Below are positions 12,496-23,570 of a stretch of DNA of 64,000 bases, piece after piece (within the stretch, counting starts at the first letter, position 1; each line of letters starts with the position of its first letter). The translations under genes and the position numbers were made by a program. Source of the stretch: Diadema setosum (lineage: Eukaryota > Echinodermata > Echinoidea > Diadematoida > Diadematidae); assembly GCA_033980235.1 (NCBI GenBank), contig CM067080.1, positions 2,837,501 through 2,901,500 of the forward strand, in the 5' to 3' direction. The notes below the pieces were generated by a model, which ran no database searches, was not told the DNA's origin, and was given only the letters and a program-made list of their open reading frames with translations.

Positions 12496-13786
12496 TAAGT
12501 CCGTCCATCCGTGATTATTATTTTTTTTGTGTGTGTGTGTGTGGACAGCATAACTTAAAAACCGTTTGAGACATCCCGATGAACTTGTCATATGATAATA
12601 CCTTATGTATGCATGAGTGGACGAAGTTGTGCCTATCAACTTTTGGGTGCGCATGATCAAGCTCAAAGATTAAAGGTGAAGGTCAAATTCGTGAAATGTC
12701 ACTATTTTCCTCATAACTCTGCAATGCCTGAAGGTTGTATTTCCTTGAAACTTGGTGTCACGTATTCCCAGGTAAAGATTCTCGAAGAGAAGTTTGGGGC
12801 CAAAAGGTCAAAGGTCAAGGGAAATTGCTAAGATTTCACTTATTTTGCATATCTTGGAAATGGCTTATAAATATATTCATGGAAGTTAATACATATGCAT
12901 GTACTGCCTTATAGTGATTCTCTTGGGACTATTTGGATCATGAGTTAAGGGTCAAAGGTCAAGGTCAAATTCTCAACATCTCACTATCTCTCTCCATATC
13001 TACAGTGCATACAATGTCTGAAGATATATTTTCTAAAACTTAGTGTATTCATGTTTTACCAGATAAAGATTGCCTGTGAAAGTTTTGGGTTATGAGGTCA
13101 AGGGTCAAAGGTCAGGTGAAAATGCTACACAATTTCCCTATTTTTTTTTTCCCTCCATATCGTAAACTTAGTACATATGCATATACTACCTGTCAGTGAT
13201 TCTGTTGGGAATTTCAGGGTCTTGGGGTCAAAGGTAAAGGGTCAAAGGTAAGGTTAAAATGCTAAAATCGCATTGTTTACTGCTGAAATTATACATTTTT
13301 CCATGCCTTTTATATGAATCAATGCGTAAACTTAACACTACGCATTACATGCATTGCTACGCAATGATTCTGTCGGGGACATTTTTGCCATGGGGTCAAA
13401 GGTCAATTGAAAATGCTCGTAACCATTGTCTCATATTTCGAAAATAACTCAAAGTATTGTCATGAAAATGGATGTTAGCAGTTAATGATCATTGAAGAAT
13501 AATTGTTGGCCATGGAGTCAAAGGCCAAGTGAAAATGCTCGAATCCGTGAATACCTGCTCTCTTATTAAGCAATTATTATTTGTCCATATCCGTCCAAAT
13601 GAAATCTTTGAGTGCAAGGAAACTAAACAGTGTAACATATTTTGTGACTAATACGTTATTTTGATTTCTTTAACCAATTATATATATACTGTCTTCTCAA
13701 GTTGTCAAGACGTACTCTAGACCAGTGGGAGAACCATGCATTACGGCGGAGGCATACTTGTCGCCATAGCTACATTTCTAGTTCGG
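12496..13786 (+). mobile_element. GGTCAAAGG-rich repeat element with tandem internal units
   Basis: It starts near a GTCCGTCCATCCGT motif and ends after TACTCTAGACCAGTGGGAG and a GGCGGAGGCATA block. The interior consists of about five diverged units of 200-300 bp. Most carry a GGGTCAAAGGTCA or AGGTCAAAGGTCA motif (12805-12817, 12949-12967, 13102-13114, 13392-13404) followed by AATGCT and a CTCATATC-type block. Relatives lie at 6780-7085 and 21050-22020. No protein is encoded. Confidence 0.75.
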
Positions 13787-14576
13787 TTTATACTGCAATT
13801 CACGTGGCTAACAAAATATTCAACTATTGGTTCTATTACTCTTTGACAGCATGATGACTTGCCAGGCTTTAATTTTTCATCACGTAGCATTTTACGGTTC
13901 ATTCGCATTTCGTTTCAAAGTTGACTGCAGTGGTGTTAATTACAACAAACATAATAGCCTAGGCTACATGAAAATGTGTCATTTGGTGAAATTAAGTCAC
14001 GTCATGACTTTAAAACTTTGATTTTTCATGTGTCAGTGTTTTTACCGCGGGCAAGAATAATGTAATAGACAGAAAGAGAGAATGAGAGTGACAAAGAGAT
14101 TATGTGGACTGTGCATGTGGAAGCCCAAGGAAAATTTCCTTTACAGTAATGATTTACACACGTGTGGCAGGGAGAATGCCATATACTTCAACATGTACAT
14201 GTCGCGGTAATGTTCCTTATTTCTTCTGCTATGTTTTCACAGTATCAAAGGTAAGAATGCCTCATGTCTCGGACATGATTGAGGTAACGACTATTTTAAC
14301 GATTACGTTTTAACGATTTCCTATTTCCAATTAATTTTTGTCTGTTTGTTTCGAGTGTTTGCTTAATTTTTCTTTTCCTATATGCAGGGGTAGAGGATGG
14401 GGTGTGGTCATCTCAACCTTTCATTTGCCACATGTTTTCAGTAATAACAAAATAGCAAAATCACAAGGTTCACACAGAAAATGTGTAAACACTATATTTT
14501 TAATTCCATGTCTCAGCATCAAAAAAGCGATATTTTGAGAAAGATAACGTTTATGGACGAAAGAAGCACCAGATCA
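13787..14576. other. Intronic non-coding stretch
   Basis: AT-rich sequence. A cysteine-containing open frame near 14104-14313 lacks splice sites and family resemblance. Nothing else was recognised. Confidence 0.4.
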
Positions 14577-14633
14577 GAAATCGAAAAAACCGCCATCATT
14601 AAATGATGGCGGGTTTTTTTTTTTTTCGATTTC
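14577..14633. repeat. Compact near-perfect hairpin
   Basis: The arm GAAATCGAAAAAACCGCCAT pairs with ATGGCGG, a T-run and CGATTTC across a four-base centre. The arms total about 23-26 bp with a longer T-tract on one side. It resembles a bacterial terminator in shape, but the context is a eukaryotic intron, so it is more likely a tiny palindromic insertion. Confidence 0.8.
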
Positions 14634-14879
14634 AAATTTTGGTATATAAGAACATGATTTCAATGGCGGTTGAATTGAATCGATATTTTCATGTTGCTAT
14701 ATTTTTTCGTGCATACACCACATTTTTTTTCCCTTTTTTGAATATGGTGAAAATACATAGCTAATATAAATATGAATTTGGAAGGAAGACAAAAGGATAT
14801 GCATGCATGTTAACACTTAACGTGAGAAAAACAGATAGCCCCGAATAGCGAAACGGCGAAATGAATGGAAGTAGAATGA

Positions 14880-15320
14880 TTAAAGGTATTAGCCCACATT
14901 TGCAAACCCACGAAAATCAAAACTGCATAAAACAGGTCCAATATGACTTCAAGTACAAGTTATAACAGTAACATACCTCACCTGTTGCTATTTGCCTATA
15001 TACCATTCGATAAAAGAGAGAAAATCATCGTTTTAAAATCAATTTTCAAACCGGGTCAACCCGACCCAAAATCGAATTACGAGCGCGGGCTAGCTACGTA
15101 CATGTAACATACACATGTATCGCATGCATGTAGTACGTACGTGGTCCGGAGCTAGCGAGCGTTATACGCATGCATACGGTGCATTTTCATTTATCTTTAT
15201 GAAAGTAATGGACTAATTGGAACGATATTTTGCACAGGTGTTACTGCAATCATACCCAAACTCCATATTAACTATGAGACCAATTGCTGCAGGTTTACAA
15301 ATGTGGGCTAATACCTTTAA
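14880..15320. mobile_element. MITE with TTAAAGGTATTAGCCCAC ends
   Basis: The left end TTAAAGGTATTAGCCCACAT is matched by its exact reverse complement at the right end, with TTAA duplicated outermost. It is about 440 bp. The core has GCATGCATG and CGTACGTA palindromes. No coding capacity is seen. Confidence 0.9.
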
Positions 15321-16980
15321 GATCCCATCGATTCGATAATCTTGCTCTTTTGTCTGTCAACCCTCCTATGCTTGCTAATGTGTCTGTGAAATGTGTATGT
15401 CTTGCATAGTGTACTGATAGTTTGTCATTCGCAACTGTTTTTTGTTTTTGTTTTTTTGCAGCCAATGCTGAAATTAACAAAAAATCGACCACTCCTCTCC
15501 CGTCCTCTAAATTTAATAAGAATATAGACCGCAATAAGCTTAATGTAGATTATAGAAAATGTTTTCACATGGGAGAATAAGCAAATAAATGCAATTGGTA
15601 AGAAAGAAAAAACCCAAACAGAGTCTCGTATTATCTATTCTAATCGTGCATGCAAACATTCCGATGTATACTGATATCTACTGTTGAATGTATGCAAATG
15701 TACACGCAATTATAATATAGTATAGGCCTACATATTTATATTTATATAAATATATATAAGATTTAGGAAAATACACGAATAGTTAAACAAACAAAAAAAA
15801 ATCCATTTGAAGCGTAAATGCAGTTAAGCTTGCATTGGTTGATTTCTTTGTCAAAGGAGAACAATTTAAACTGACAGAGCATGAAACCCCCCCCCCAAAA
15901 AAAAAAAAAAAAATCAATTTAAAAAAAGGAAAGAAAGAAATAAAAAAGGTCTACGTGTGCCCATAATAACAACGTCTCATATCCCTTTTTTCAATAAAAC
16001 AAAGGTTTGCTTGATATCCAATCCGGTTACTTAACATTTTTCATTCAAGTAAAATGTTCCGAAAATATACTTGTTTACTTACATATGGCTTCAGTTAACT
16101 TCCGCTATGGTGTCTCTATTGTTGTTCATTATCTCAGTAATAACTATACATCGTGCTTGGGGTATAGCGCCCACTGCATGGGGCAACTCGTTGACACGTT
16201 TGAGTTCAATTGTTGGTCTTCGAGTAGGCCAAATTCCAGGATCTGGATACTGATGCAAATGAAAACCATGAGCAAAACTTTTATGTAATATTCCGTTTCC
16301 GTTTCTGACCATTCTTAATAGTTTAGAATCAATCTGTTAGCAGCGAATTGCGTCAAGTTAAAAGAATAACAAAAAACGGCTATATTATGACGAAGCTGTT
16401 GTGGATATAAAAAGAAAAAAACAGGTACTAAGTGAAACTGTATGATTATCCTAAGATTGATTTATATTTGCTTGTATACTGTATATTGTTTCGTCAACAG
16501 AACAGTTGAAGCAGGATTTTATTCCATCAAATCACTATGACATAATTGAAGTCGTCATAAAAAGGAGGGGCAACAATAACAGCAATACTGATCATGCTGA
16601 TTAGACAATCATGACGCGTACCATACTGTGCTGACTTCAGTTTCTGCAATCGGCAAACTTTGATGTGACTTACTCAGCTTGAGTTTTGTAATCGTGTTTG
16701 CGTTAATGGCGTTGATATTGTCGAGATAGCTGTTGTGGTTAGTGATTTGTCTTTGTACGGATTTCTGTCTTCTTAGTGCAAGAGCAGAGTCACTTCAATG
16801 GATGAGTCTTTCAGGACGGATGCCTGGTTTTGGAAGTTACATGCCCTTTGCCATCGTTGGTGTCGAGTACTGAGTCATACAGTACATACCTGCCTAACAA
16901 ATGAAACTTCACTGTTTTCTTACTGGTCTTCACATTATGATTGAATATTCGTTATGGCATCAGCTAGCTCTGTATGACCA
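15321..16980. other. Intronic non-coding stretch
   Basis: This is mostly AT-rich sequence with a C-run/A-run near 15890-15913. The segment 16071-16312 is open on both strands; one + frame from 16104 would give a short hydrophobic leader followed by a ~28-residue tail. I cannot connect it to a gene. Confidence 0.35.
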
Positions 16981-17099
16981 GGGCCCCGTTTTATCAAAAG
17001 ATACAATCGATTATAAATTTCCTTACTACACAGGCTGCCATAGACTTACCATAGAAATCAACTATATAATCAATAATAACTCTTCATAAAACAGGGCCC
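16981..17099. mobile_element. Short MITE with GGGCCC(C/T)GTTTTAT ends
   Basis: The left end GGGCCCCGTTTTATCA and right end TCATAAAACAGGGCCC form inverted termini around a ~90-bp AT-rich core. It is a very short non-autonomous element. The flanking duplication is unclear. Confidence 0.75.
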
Positions 17100-17310
17100 A
17101 GGTGGAGACCTCACCTCCCTACATGGTACGACTGATATTGGTTCTCAAAGTTCACTGATTTCGTAAGGAATGATGTTAGACAAAGATCTTTGGAAATTGG
17201 ACGTGTTCTATGCAACGGCGTAAATCCGTACTGAGGAGTGGGGGGATGATCGGCGATAGTCACCATCATCACCATTACAAGCCCATAACCGGACCGGCGC
17301 AGCCCTTGGA

Positions 17311-17390
17311 GGGGGGGGGGGGGGGGGGGGGGGGCGGGGGAGGAAGAGAAGCTTGGTTCCCCCCCCCCCCCCCCCCCACACACACACACT
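17311..17390. repeat. Poly-G / poly-C / (CA)n tract
   Basis: A 24-G run (17311-17334) plus G5 is followed within about 20 bp by a 19-C run (17359-17377) and a short (AC)n. The opposing G and C tracts could pair or form quadruplexes. The lengths may be affected by sequencing error. Confidence 0.85.
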
Positions 17391-17589
17391 TTACAGGGAT
17401 CGAATGTCCCACTCTTTTGCATGCAAAGTGGGAGGGAAGTGGCAGCAAAAATATGAAGACTTTTTTGTTCTTGTTTTTGTTTGTTTGTTTCCTTGTCAGC
17501 CGACTTTTGCATTTTCAGACCTGAAATTCAGCGATCTGGTGCACACTTTTGGTGAAATTTAGGATTTTTTTTTTTTCGGAGGGTGTCCC

Positions 17590-19745
17590 CCTCCCCCCCT
17601 TTCACGGTGAGAACTTTTTGCATTTTGGTTTTGTACATGGTGCAATTTGATGCATGTTTTTGCGCGTTTTGTCGACTTGAAACAGTTTCACTTGTTTAAG
17701 GTAGCAATATATTTTTTATGTCGATGATTATTATACAATTTCGGTATAATAAACTTCTTGAATCAATTCTAACACTGAATATCATGAACGCGACAGAGCC
17801 CGAGCGAGCGGAGCGAGCGAGGGAGGGAGGGGAGAGTGTGGAGGGGAGGGGTGGTAGGGGATGTTCCCCCTCCCTCGGTGAGAAGTTTTTGCATTCTGAT
17901 GTTGTACATGGTGCAATTTGATGCATGTTTTTGCGCGTTTTGTCGACTTGAAACAGTTTCACTTGTTTAAGGTAGCAATATATTTTTTATGTCGATGATT
18001 ATTATACAATTTCGGTATAATAAACTTCTTGAATCAATTCTAACACTGAATATCATGAACGCGACAGAGCCCGAGCGAGCGGAGCGAGCGAGGGAGGGAG
18101 GGGAGAGTGTGGAGGGGAGGGGTGGTAGGGGATGTTCCCCCTCCCTCGGTGAGAAGTTTTTGCATTCTGATGTTGTACATGGTGCAATTTGATGCATGTT
18201 TTTGCGCGTTTTGTCGACTTGAAACAGTCCCACTTGTTTTAGGTAGCAATATATTTTGATGTCGATGATTATTAGACAATTTCAGTATAATAAACTTCTT
18301 GAATCAATTATAACACTGAATATCATGAACGCGACAGAGCCCGAGCGAGCGGAGCGAGAGAGGGAGTGGGGGTGGGGGTGGAGGGGGAGGGTGTGGGAGG
18401 GGATGTTCCCCCTCCCACGGTGAGATCTTTTTGCATTTTGATGTTGTACATGGTGCAATTTGATGCATGTTTTTGTGCATTTTATCGACTTGAAACAGTC
18501 CCGCTTTTTTAAGGTAGCAATATATTCTAATGTCGATTATTTCAAAACAATTTGACTATAAAATGGTATCATTTGAAATAATTTCTTGTAATAATTCTTA
18601 CACTTAATATCATGAACGCGATCGAACCCGAGCGAGCGGAGCGAGCAAGGGAGGGGGAGGGTGTGAAACTTTGCATTCTGATGTTGTAAATGGTGCAATT
18701 TAATGTGTGTTTTTGCGTATTTTATCGACTTGAAACAGTCCCACTTGTTTAAGGTAGCAATATATTCCGATCTCGACTACTATTAAGTCATTTGGCTATA
18801 AAATTGTATAATTTAAATAAAGATCTTGTATTTATTCTTACACTGAATATCATGAACGCTACCGAACCAGAGCGAGCGGAGGGGCGGGGGGTGGGGGTGG
18901 GAGGGAGGGGATGGTGTGGGAACTTTTTGCATTTTGATATTGTGAATGGTGCAGTTTTATGCATGTTTGGGTGTTTTATCGACTTGAAACAGTCCCACTT
19001 GTTTAAGGTAGCAGAATATTTTCGATGTAGATTATTATTGGCATCATTTGAATAAACTTCGTGTATTAATTCTTCCACTGAATGTCATGAACGCGACCGA
19101 GCCCGATCGAGCAAGCGGAGCGAGCGAGGGGAGGGGTGGGAGGGGGTGTCCCCCTCCCACGGTGAGATTTGTTTCCATTTTGATGTTGTAAATGGTGCAA
19201 TTTGATGCATGATTTTGAGCGTTTTGTCGACTCGAAACAGTCCCACTTTTAGGTAGCAATACAATTTGGCTTTAAAATGGTATTATCTCTCTAAACTTTT
19301 TGTGTTAATTCTTACACTGAATATCATGAACGCAACCGAACCCGAGCGAGCGGAGGGGGCAGGGGTGGGGGGGGGGGGAGGGTGTGGGAGGGGGTGTTCC
19401 CCCTCCCATGTGGCATGGTGAGAACTTTTTGCATTACGATGTTGTAAATGGTGCAATTCGATGCACGTTTTTACGTGTTTTATCGACTTAAAACAGTGCC
19501 ATTTGTTTATGGTAGCAGAATATCTTGATGTCGATTATCATTGAACAATTTGCCTTAAATGGTATCATTTAAATAAAATTCTTGTATTATTTCTTCCATT
19601 GAATGTCATGAACGCAACCGAGCCCGAGCGAGCGGAGCGAGCGGCGGGGGGCGGGTGTGGGTGTGGGAGGGGGGTGTCCCCCCTTCCACAGTGAGAACTT
19701 TTTGCATTTTGATGTTGTAAATGGTGCAATTTTATGCATGTTTCA
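17590..19745. repeat. ~270-bp tandem satellite, about 8 copies
   Basis: The unit order is TTTTTGCATT(C/T)TGATGTTGTA, ATGGTGCAATTTGATGCATG, a GTCGACTTGAAACAGT block, an AGGTAGCAATATATT block, AATATCATGAACGCGAC, then a CCCGAGCGAGCGGAGCGAGC block and a G-rich tail. The second and third units are almost identical (271-bp period); later units drift and vary in their G-rich part. Apparent 67-88-residue frames repeated on both strands are products of the satellite. Confidence 0.95.
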
Positions 19746-20960
19746 TATCAAATTTCAATCCCAGAAGTGTATGCTATTTTTTTTTTTTTTTTGGGGGGGG
19801 GACCCTCGGAACATTTGCATATTTTTAAAGTGAAGTAACAGACCTGGTGCACATTTTAAAAGAAACATTTTAAAATCTGTCAATCTAAAGTGTATTAAGT
19901 AGAAAGGACTGAACGGGGAGGGTATGGAAGGGGTTAGGCCTATCCCCCTCTTATGCGAAAAAGATTTTGTATTTTCAGAATTGAAATTCAGCCATCTTTG
20001 GATGAAATATGTAAACAGTTTTCTATCAAAAAAAGTAAAAACATTTCCACATCTCGGGTGTTACGAGGAGGAGCAAAATGATATGTTTGTCCCCAACACT
20101 TTTATGGGGGAACCATTCCCCTCCCCCGCCATCGACGCGTCTGCATATGAGGAAGCTTTAAGTGAAAGATCTGCTGCACACTCTTTGATAAAATTCAAGG
20201 AAATACGTCAATCTCAAAAGTGTACAATATCTGTCGAAAAGAACCCAGTAGCGGAGCTTTTGCAAATTTAATTATGATTGCGATTCAACGATCCGGTGCA
20301 TGGTTCTGGCGGTATAGTTGGACAATTTTCCATGAAGAAAGTTCGAGATTTGTCCTCATCTCGGGAATTGCTTGGGGGACAAATGATTTGTCTGCCCCCA
20401 ACATTTCCGTAGGGGTGGGGCAAATGCCCCTTTGCCCCCCCCCCCCCCCCCCCCCGATAGATTCGACGCCCCTGCTGATCATCCCTGGGTATGCCCATAG
20501 GTGTATCAGAGTCATCATCGTTTCAGGAATGATTCTGGAAATGGAGGGGGTTCAATTATGGTGGTATAGTTTTTGTTATTGTTTATTTGTTTGTTTTCGT
20601 ACATAATTTGCAGATGGTTCCGAGTTGCTCGCGTCATAGCATGTTTACACGTAAGCCTATGCTATTTGACGTTTGCCTTATGTCGATATTACTTTCTTCG
20701 CGAGCGAGCGAAGCGAGCGAGCGCTTGTACAAGATATAGAATACTGTTCAGCTCTGTTACCTGTCTGAAAGTGGGCGTGTGAACGTCATGCAATATGCCA
20801 AAATTGATACAATCACATTTCTGCTTCCTCCATTTTTCCTCATATTTCAGGGGGATGATTGTACAGGCCATCCCCCCCCCCCTCTCCTCCTTTTCAGGGG
20901 GATATATCCCCCCCCCCCCATCCCCCCCCCCCCCCCGGATTTACGCCCATATGGTTCTAT
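19746..20960. repeat. Degenerate low-complexity repeats with poly-C tracts
   Basis: Repeated blocks of the form TTTTCAGA.TTGAAATTCAGC followed by a G/C-rich stretch recur here and once upstream near 17511. Long C runs lie near 20436-20455, 20872-20884, 20909-20918 and 20923-20936. A GAGCGAGCGAAGCGAGCGAG block near 20702 resembles the satellite. The putative frames encode Pro/Gly runs and are not credible genes. Confidence 0.6.
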
Positions 20961-21049
20961 GGCAATTCTTTGTAATTGTCTGAATCTCAAGCAAGAATAT
21001 ATATAGCAGCACTGTTATTGGCCTGAATTATTTATGTCCTTACTTCGCA

Positions 21050-22020
21050 GTGTCGCCGGAAGCATTGTGTTTTGTGCTGTCCGTCCTTCCGTCCTTCTTG
21101 CGGTCTTTCCGTAATCAATTTTGTCTGTTTGTGGACGACGTATTAACACTTATAAACCATTTCAGATATCTACATGAAAGTTGGTATATTTGTATGTATG
21201 AGTGGACGAAGATACGCCTGAGGATGGCATATGAGAGCACATACTCGTGGTGAAATAGGTCATGATAGAATTATAGAATTTCATCATTTCTCCCATATCG
21301 ATGCAATGCATGAAGGTACTTTCATGAATGTACGTCATGTATTACCAGATGATGAAGTCAAAAGTGAAAACGCTAAAATTCCATCATTTTTTGTTCTCAT
21401 CTCCAAAATATCTCAGGATATCTTTGTGCAACATACGCGAACATGATCTTGTTTGATAGTGATTCTCTTTAGAAATTGTTGGATTGTGGGCATGAGGTCA
21501 AAGTTCAAAGTCACATTACAGGGGCGGATCCAGGAACTCCGTAAAGGGGAGGTGCCTTTACAAAATTAAAGGGGGTGCAAACGCCCCTCCCCATTTTTCT
21601 GTTTATTTCTTTCTTTGGACAAAAAGATAAAGAGGAGGGGGGGGGGGGGGCGCCCGGAGCGACCCATTTGGATCCGCCACGGCATTAGAGTTGTACAATT
21701 ACGGTGATGAGATAATTACACTATTTTCCCCATTCCTCGGAAATTACAATGCATCGAATAAACTCGGAACATGCATGCATTACGCACAATGATTCTGTTA
21801 ATGAAAGATTTGACTAAGGTGGTCCAAGGTCAAGTATGATACATAATCCCCACCCCATTTTTGAAAGTGACTTAGGTATTGTCATGAAAACTGCTGTGAT
21901 ATGTATTGCCAGATCGTGATTATCAATTTTGCCAATTATGGAATTGTGAAGCTGTCCCTTCGCATGGCCATAATGTATAATTATACTGTAATTGGGATTT
22001 TAGTAAATAGCTGAGGCATA
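21050..22020 (+). mobile_element. GGTCAAAG-type repeat element, second copy
   Basis: It has GTCCGTCCTTCCGTCC near the start and ATGAGTGGACGAAG, as in the copy at 12496. It also has CATGAAGGTA and AATGCATGAAGG blocks, an AGGTCAAAGTTCA at 21495-21507 and a CCAAGGTCAAG later. It is interrupted by the insertion at 21520-21686. No protein is encoded. Confidence 0.65.
21520..21686. mobile_element. Short MITE with GGCGGATCC ends, nested
   Basis: The left end CAGGGGCGGATCCAGG and the right end TTTGGATCCGCCACGG are inverted. The interior is G-rich. CATTA occurs on both sides and may be part of a target duplication. CAG.GGCGGATCC termini suggest a hAT-like element, but this is inference. A related element is at 50795-51148. 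Confidence 0.75.
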
Positions 22021-22174
22021 CCAGACGCACCATCGCACCACTTTTTATTTCATTTTCATTTCATTTGAAGAGTTTACTTAATTCACTTTAATGTTTGGCC
22101 CGTACATTTCAAGCAAGAATATCGTAATGATACCTTGGAATTTGATTTTGGAATTGAAGATCGAGGGGACGGAA

Positions 22175-22875
22175 AGGCGCATGTTACGTGTTTGAGAAAA
22201 TTCTGTTTTGTTTTAAAGAGGAAATCATGTCCAAACAATAAGTTAATTTGATTTTAAAAAGGACAACATTTTACAAGTTAAACGGTACAAATTTGACTGA
22301 AATCGGATGAAAGTAAGGAAGTCATGAAATTTTGAAGTTTTGATAACTCCTCCAGAAACAGTTCTTGTACAGTGGGTATGAGTATGCAAATGGTATGAGT
22401 ATGCAAAATGAGTGAGCTAACCATGTCATACCTTCACAATTTTCCATTGATCGTGTACAAAAAAAAAATGATGAAAATTCAATGTTTCTGTCATTGAAGT
22501 CTGAAACATTACGTTCTTTCTGGTTGAATAAGTGCAGAATAGTGATCAGTTAATGAGGATTTGAGCCTCGGGCATAATTGCATTTGAATGAGAAAACTGG
22601 AAATTTAAAAAATATATTATGTACAAGCTATATGGTATCACACGTTGGGAGGGAATGAAATGCTCACTCTGCAATCTGCATATTCATATTGACTGTTCAA
22701 GAACTGCCCCCCCCCCCCATAACGAAACTTCAAAATGTCATAACTTCCTTATTTTTCATTCGATTTCGATCAAATTTATATCGTTAAACTCGTGATATTT
22801 TACTCTTTCTTAACAGACTAACTTATATTTGGACTTGATTTCCGCTTTAAATTACGTCAAACACCCGTAGGAGGT
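22175..22875. mobile_element. Foldback element (~0.7 kb)
   Basis: The left arm (ACGTGTTTGA, TTTTAAAGAGGAAATCATGTCC, ATTTGACTGAAATCGGATGAAA) is matched in inverse order by the right arm (TTTCATTCGATTTCGATCAAAT, GGACTTGATTTCCGCTTTAAA, TCAAACACCC). The arms are about 180-200 bp and diverged. A ten-C run interrupts the right half near 22708. No coding sequence is seen. Confidence 0.75.
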
Positions 22876-22952
22876 ATTCCAGTTAAATTAAGGCAACATG
22901 TAATTGTAACCGTAGGGGCTATGAACGAGATAGTTACCTTAAGAAATTTTCT

Positions 22953-23548
22953 TTAAGAACTTACGGACAAGTACACCTTTATATACATGTTAATTGAGTA
23001 AATGCAGCAATATTAGTATAGAACGTATCAGTGAACACAGTGAAATTTGGGGAAAATCGGACAAGCCATTCAAAAGTTGTGCATTTTTAAAGTATCTGCG
23101 AAGTCACTACTGGATGAGAAAACTACTACAGTGTATGATGTCACATACGTTGAACGATTTAAGGAAAATTTAAAGAGAACTTCACAACATTTAATTTTTG
23201 AAAAAAAAAAATGTTAATTTCCTCGACTTGTCAATGACGTATGTTAAGTGTAATACTATCCCCCTGTCTTCTAAAAGAGGCTAGTCAAGCATTCTTTTAT
23301 TAGGCAAGAAAAATGAAAAAATATGTTGAATTTTTCTTTACATCGTTCTACACACGTGACGTCACAAGCTGTAGTAGTCTTCTCATCCAGCAGTGACTGA
23401 GCAGAAACTTCAAAAATTTGAATTTGAAATAACTTTTGAATGGATTGTCCGATTTTCCCCAAACTTCCAGTGATGTGTTCTACTAATATCGCTGCATTCC
23501 CTCAATCCACATGTCTATGAAGGCATACAAGGTGGATTTGTCCTTTAA
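22953..23548. mobile_element. Foldback MITE, family A, copy 2
   Basis: The ends are TTAAG...GGACAAGTACACC and GGTGGATTTGTCCTTTAA. Long inverted arms share AATCGGACAA/TTGTCCGATT, AGTCACTACTGGAT with its complement, and GATGTCACATACGTTGAACG with its complement. Length and organisation match the copy at 39054-39616. Confidence 0.85.
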
Positions 23549-23570
23549 ATCACTGATTTTGCACTTGCTC

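Noticed and set aside
14577..14633. Rho-independent terminator
   Set aside because: The hairpin-plus-T-run shape is suggestive, but the setting is an intron in a eukaryotic genome with no bacterial gene nearby.
17696..19259. Repeated 67-96-residue frames on both strands
   Set aside because: They are the ~270-bp satellite read in different frames. The G-rich part shifts frame between units, so there is no protein-level constraint.
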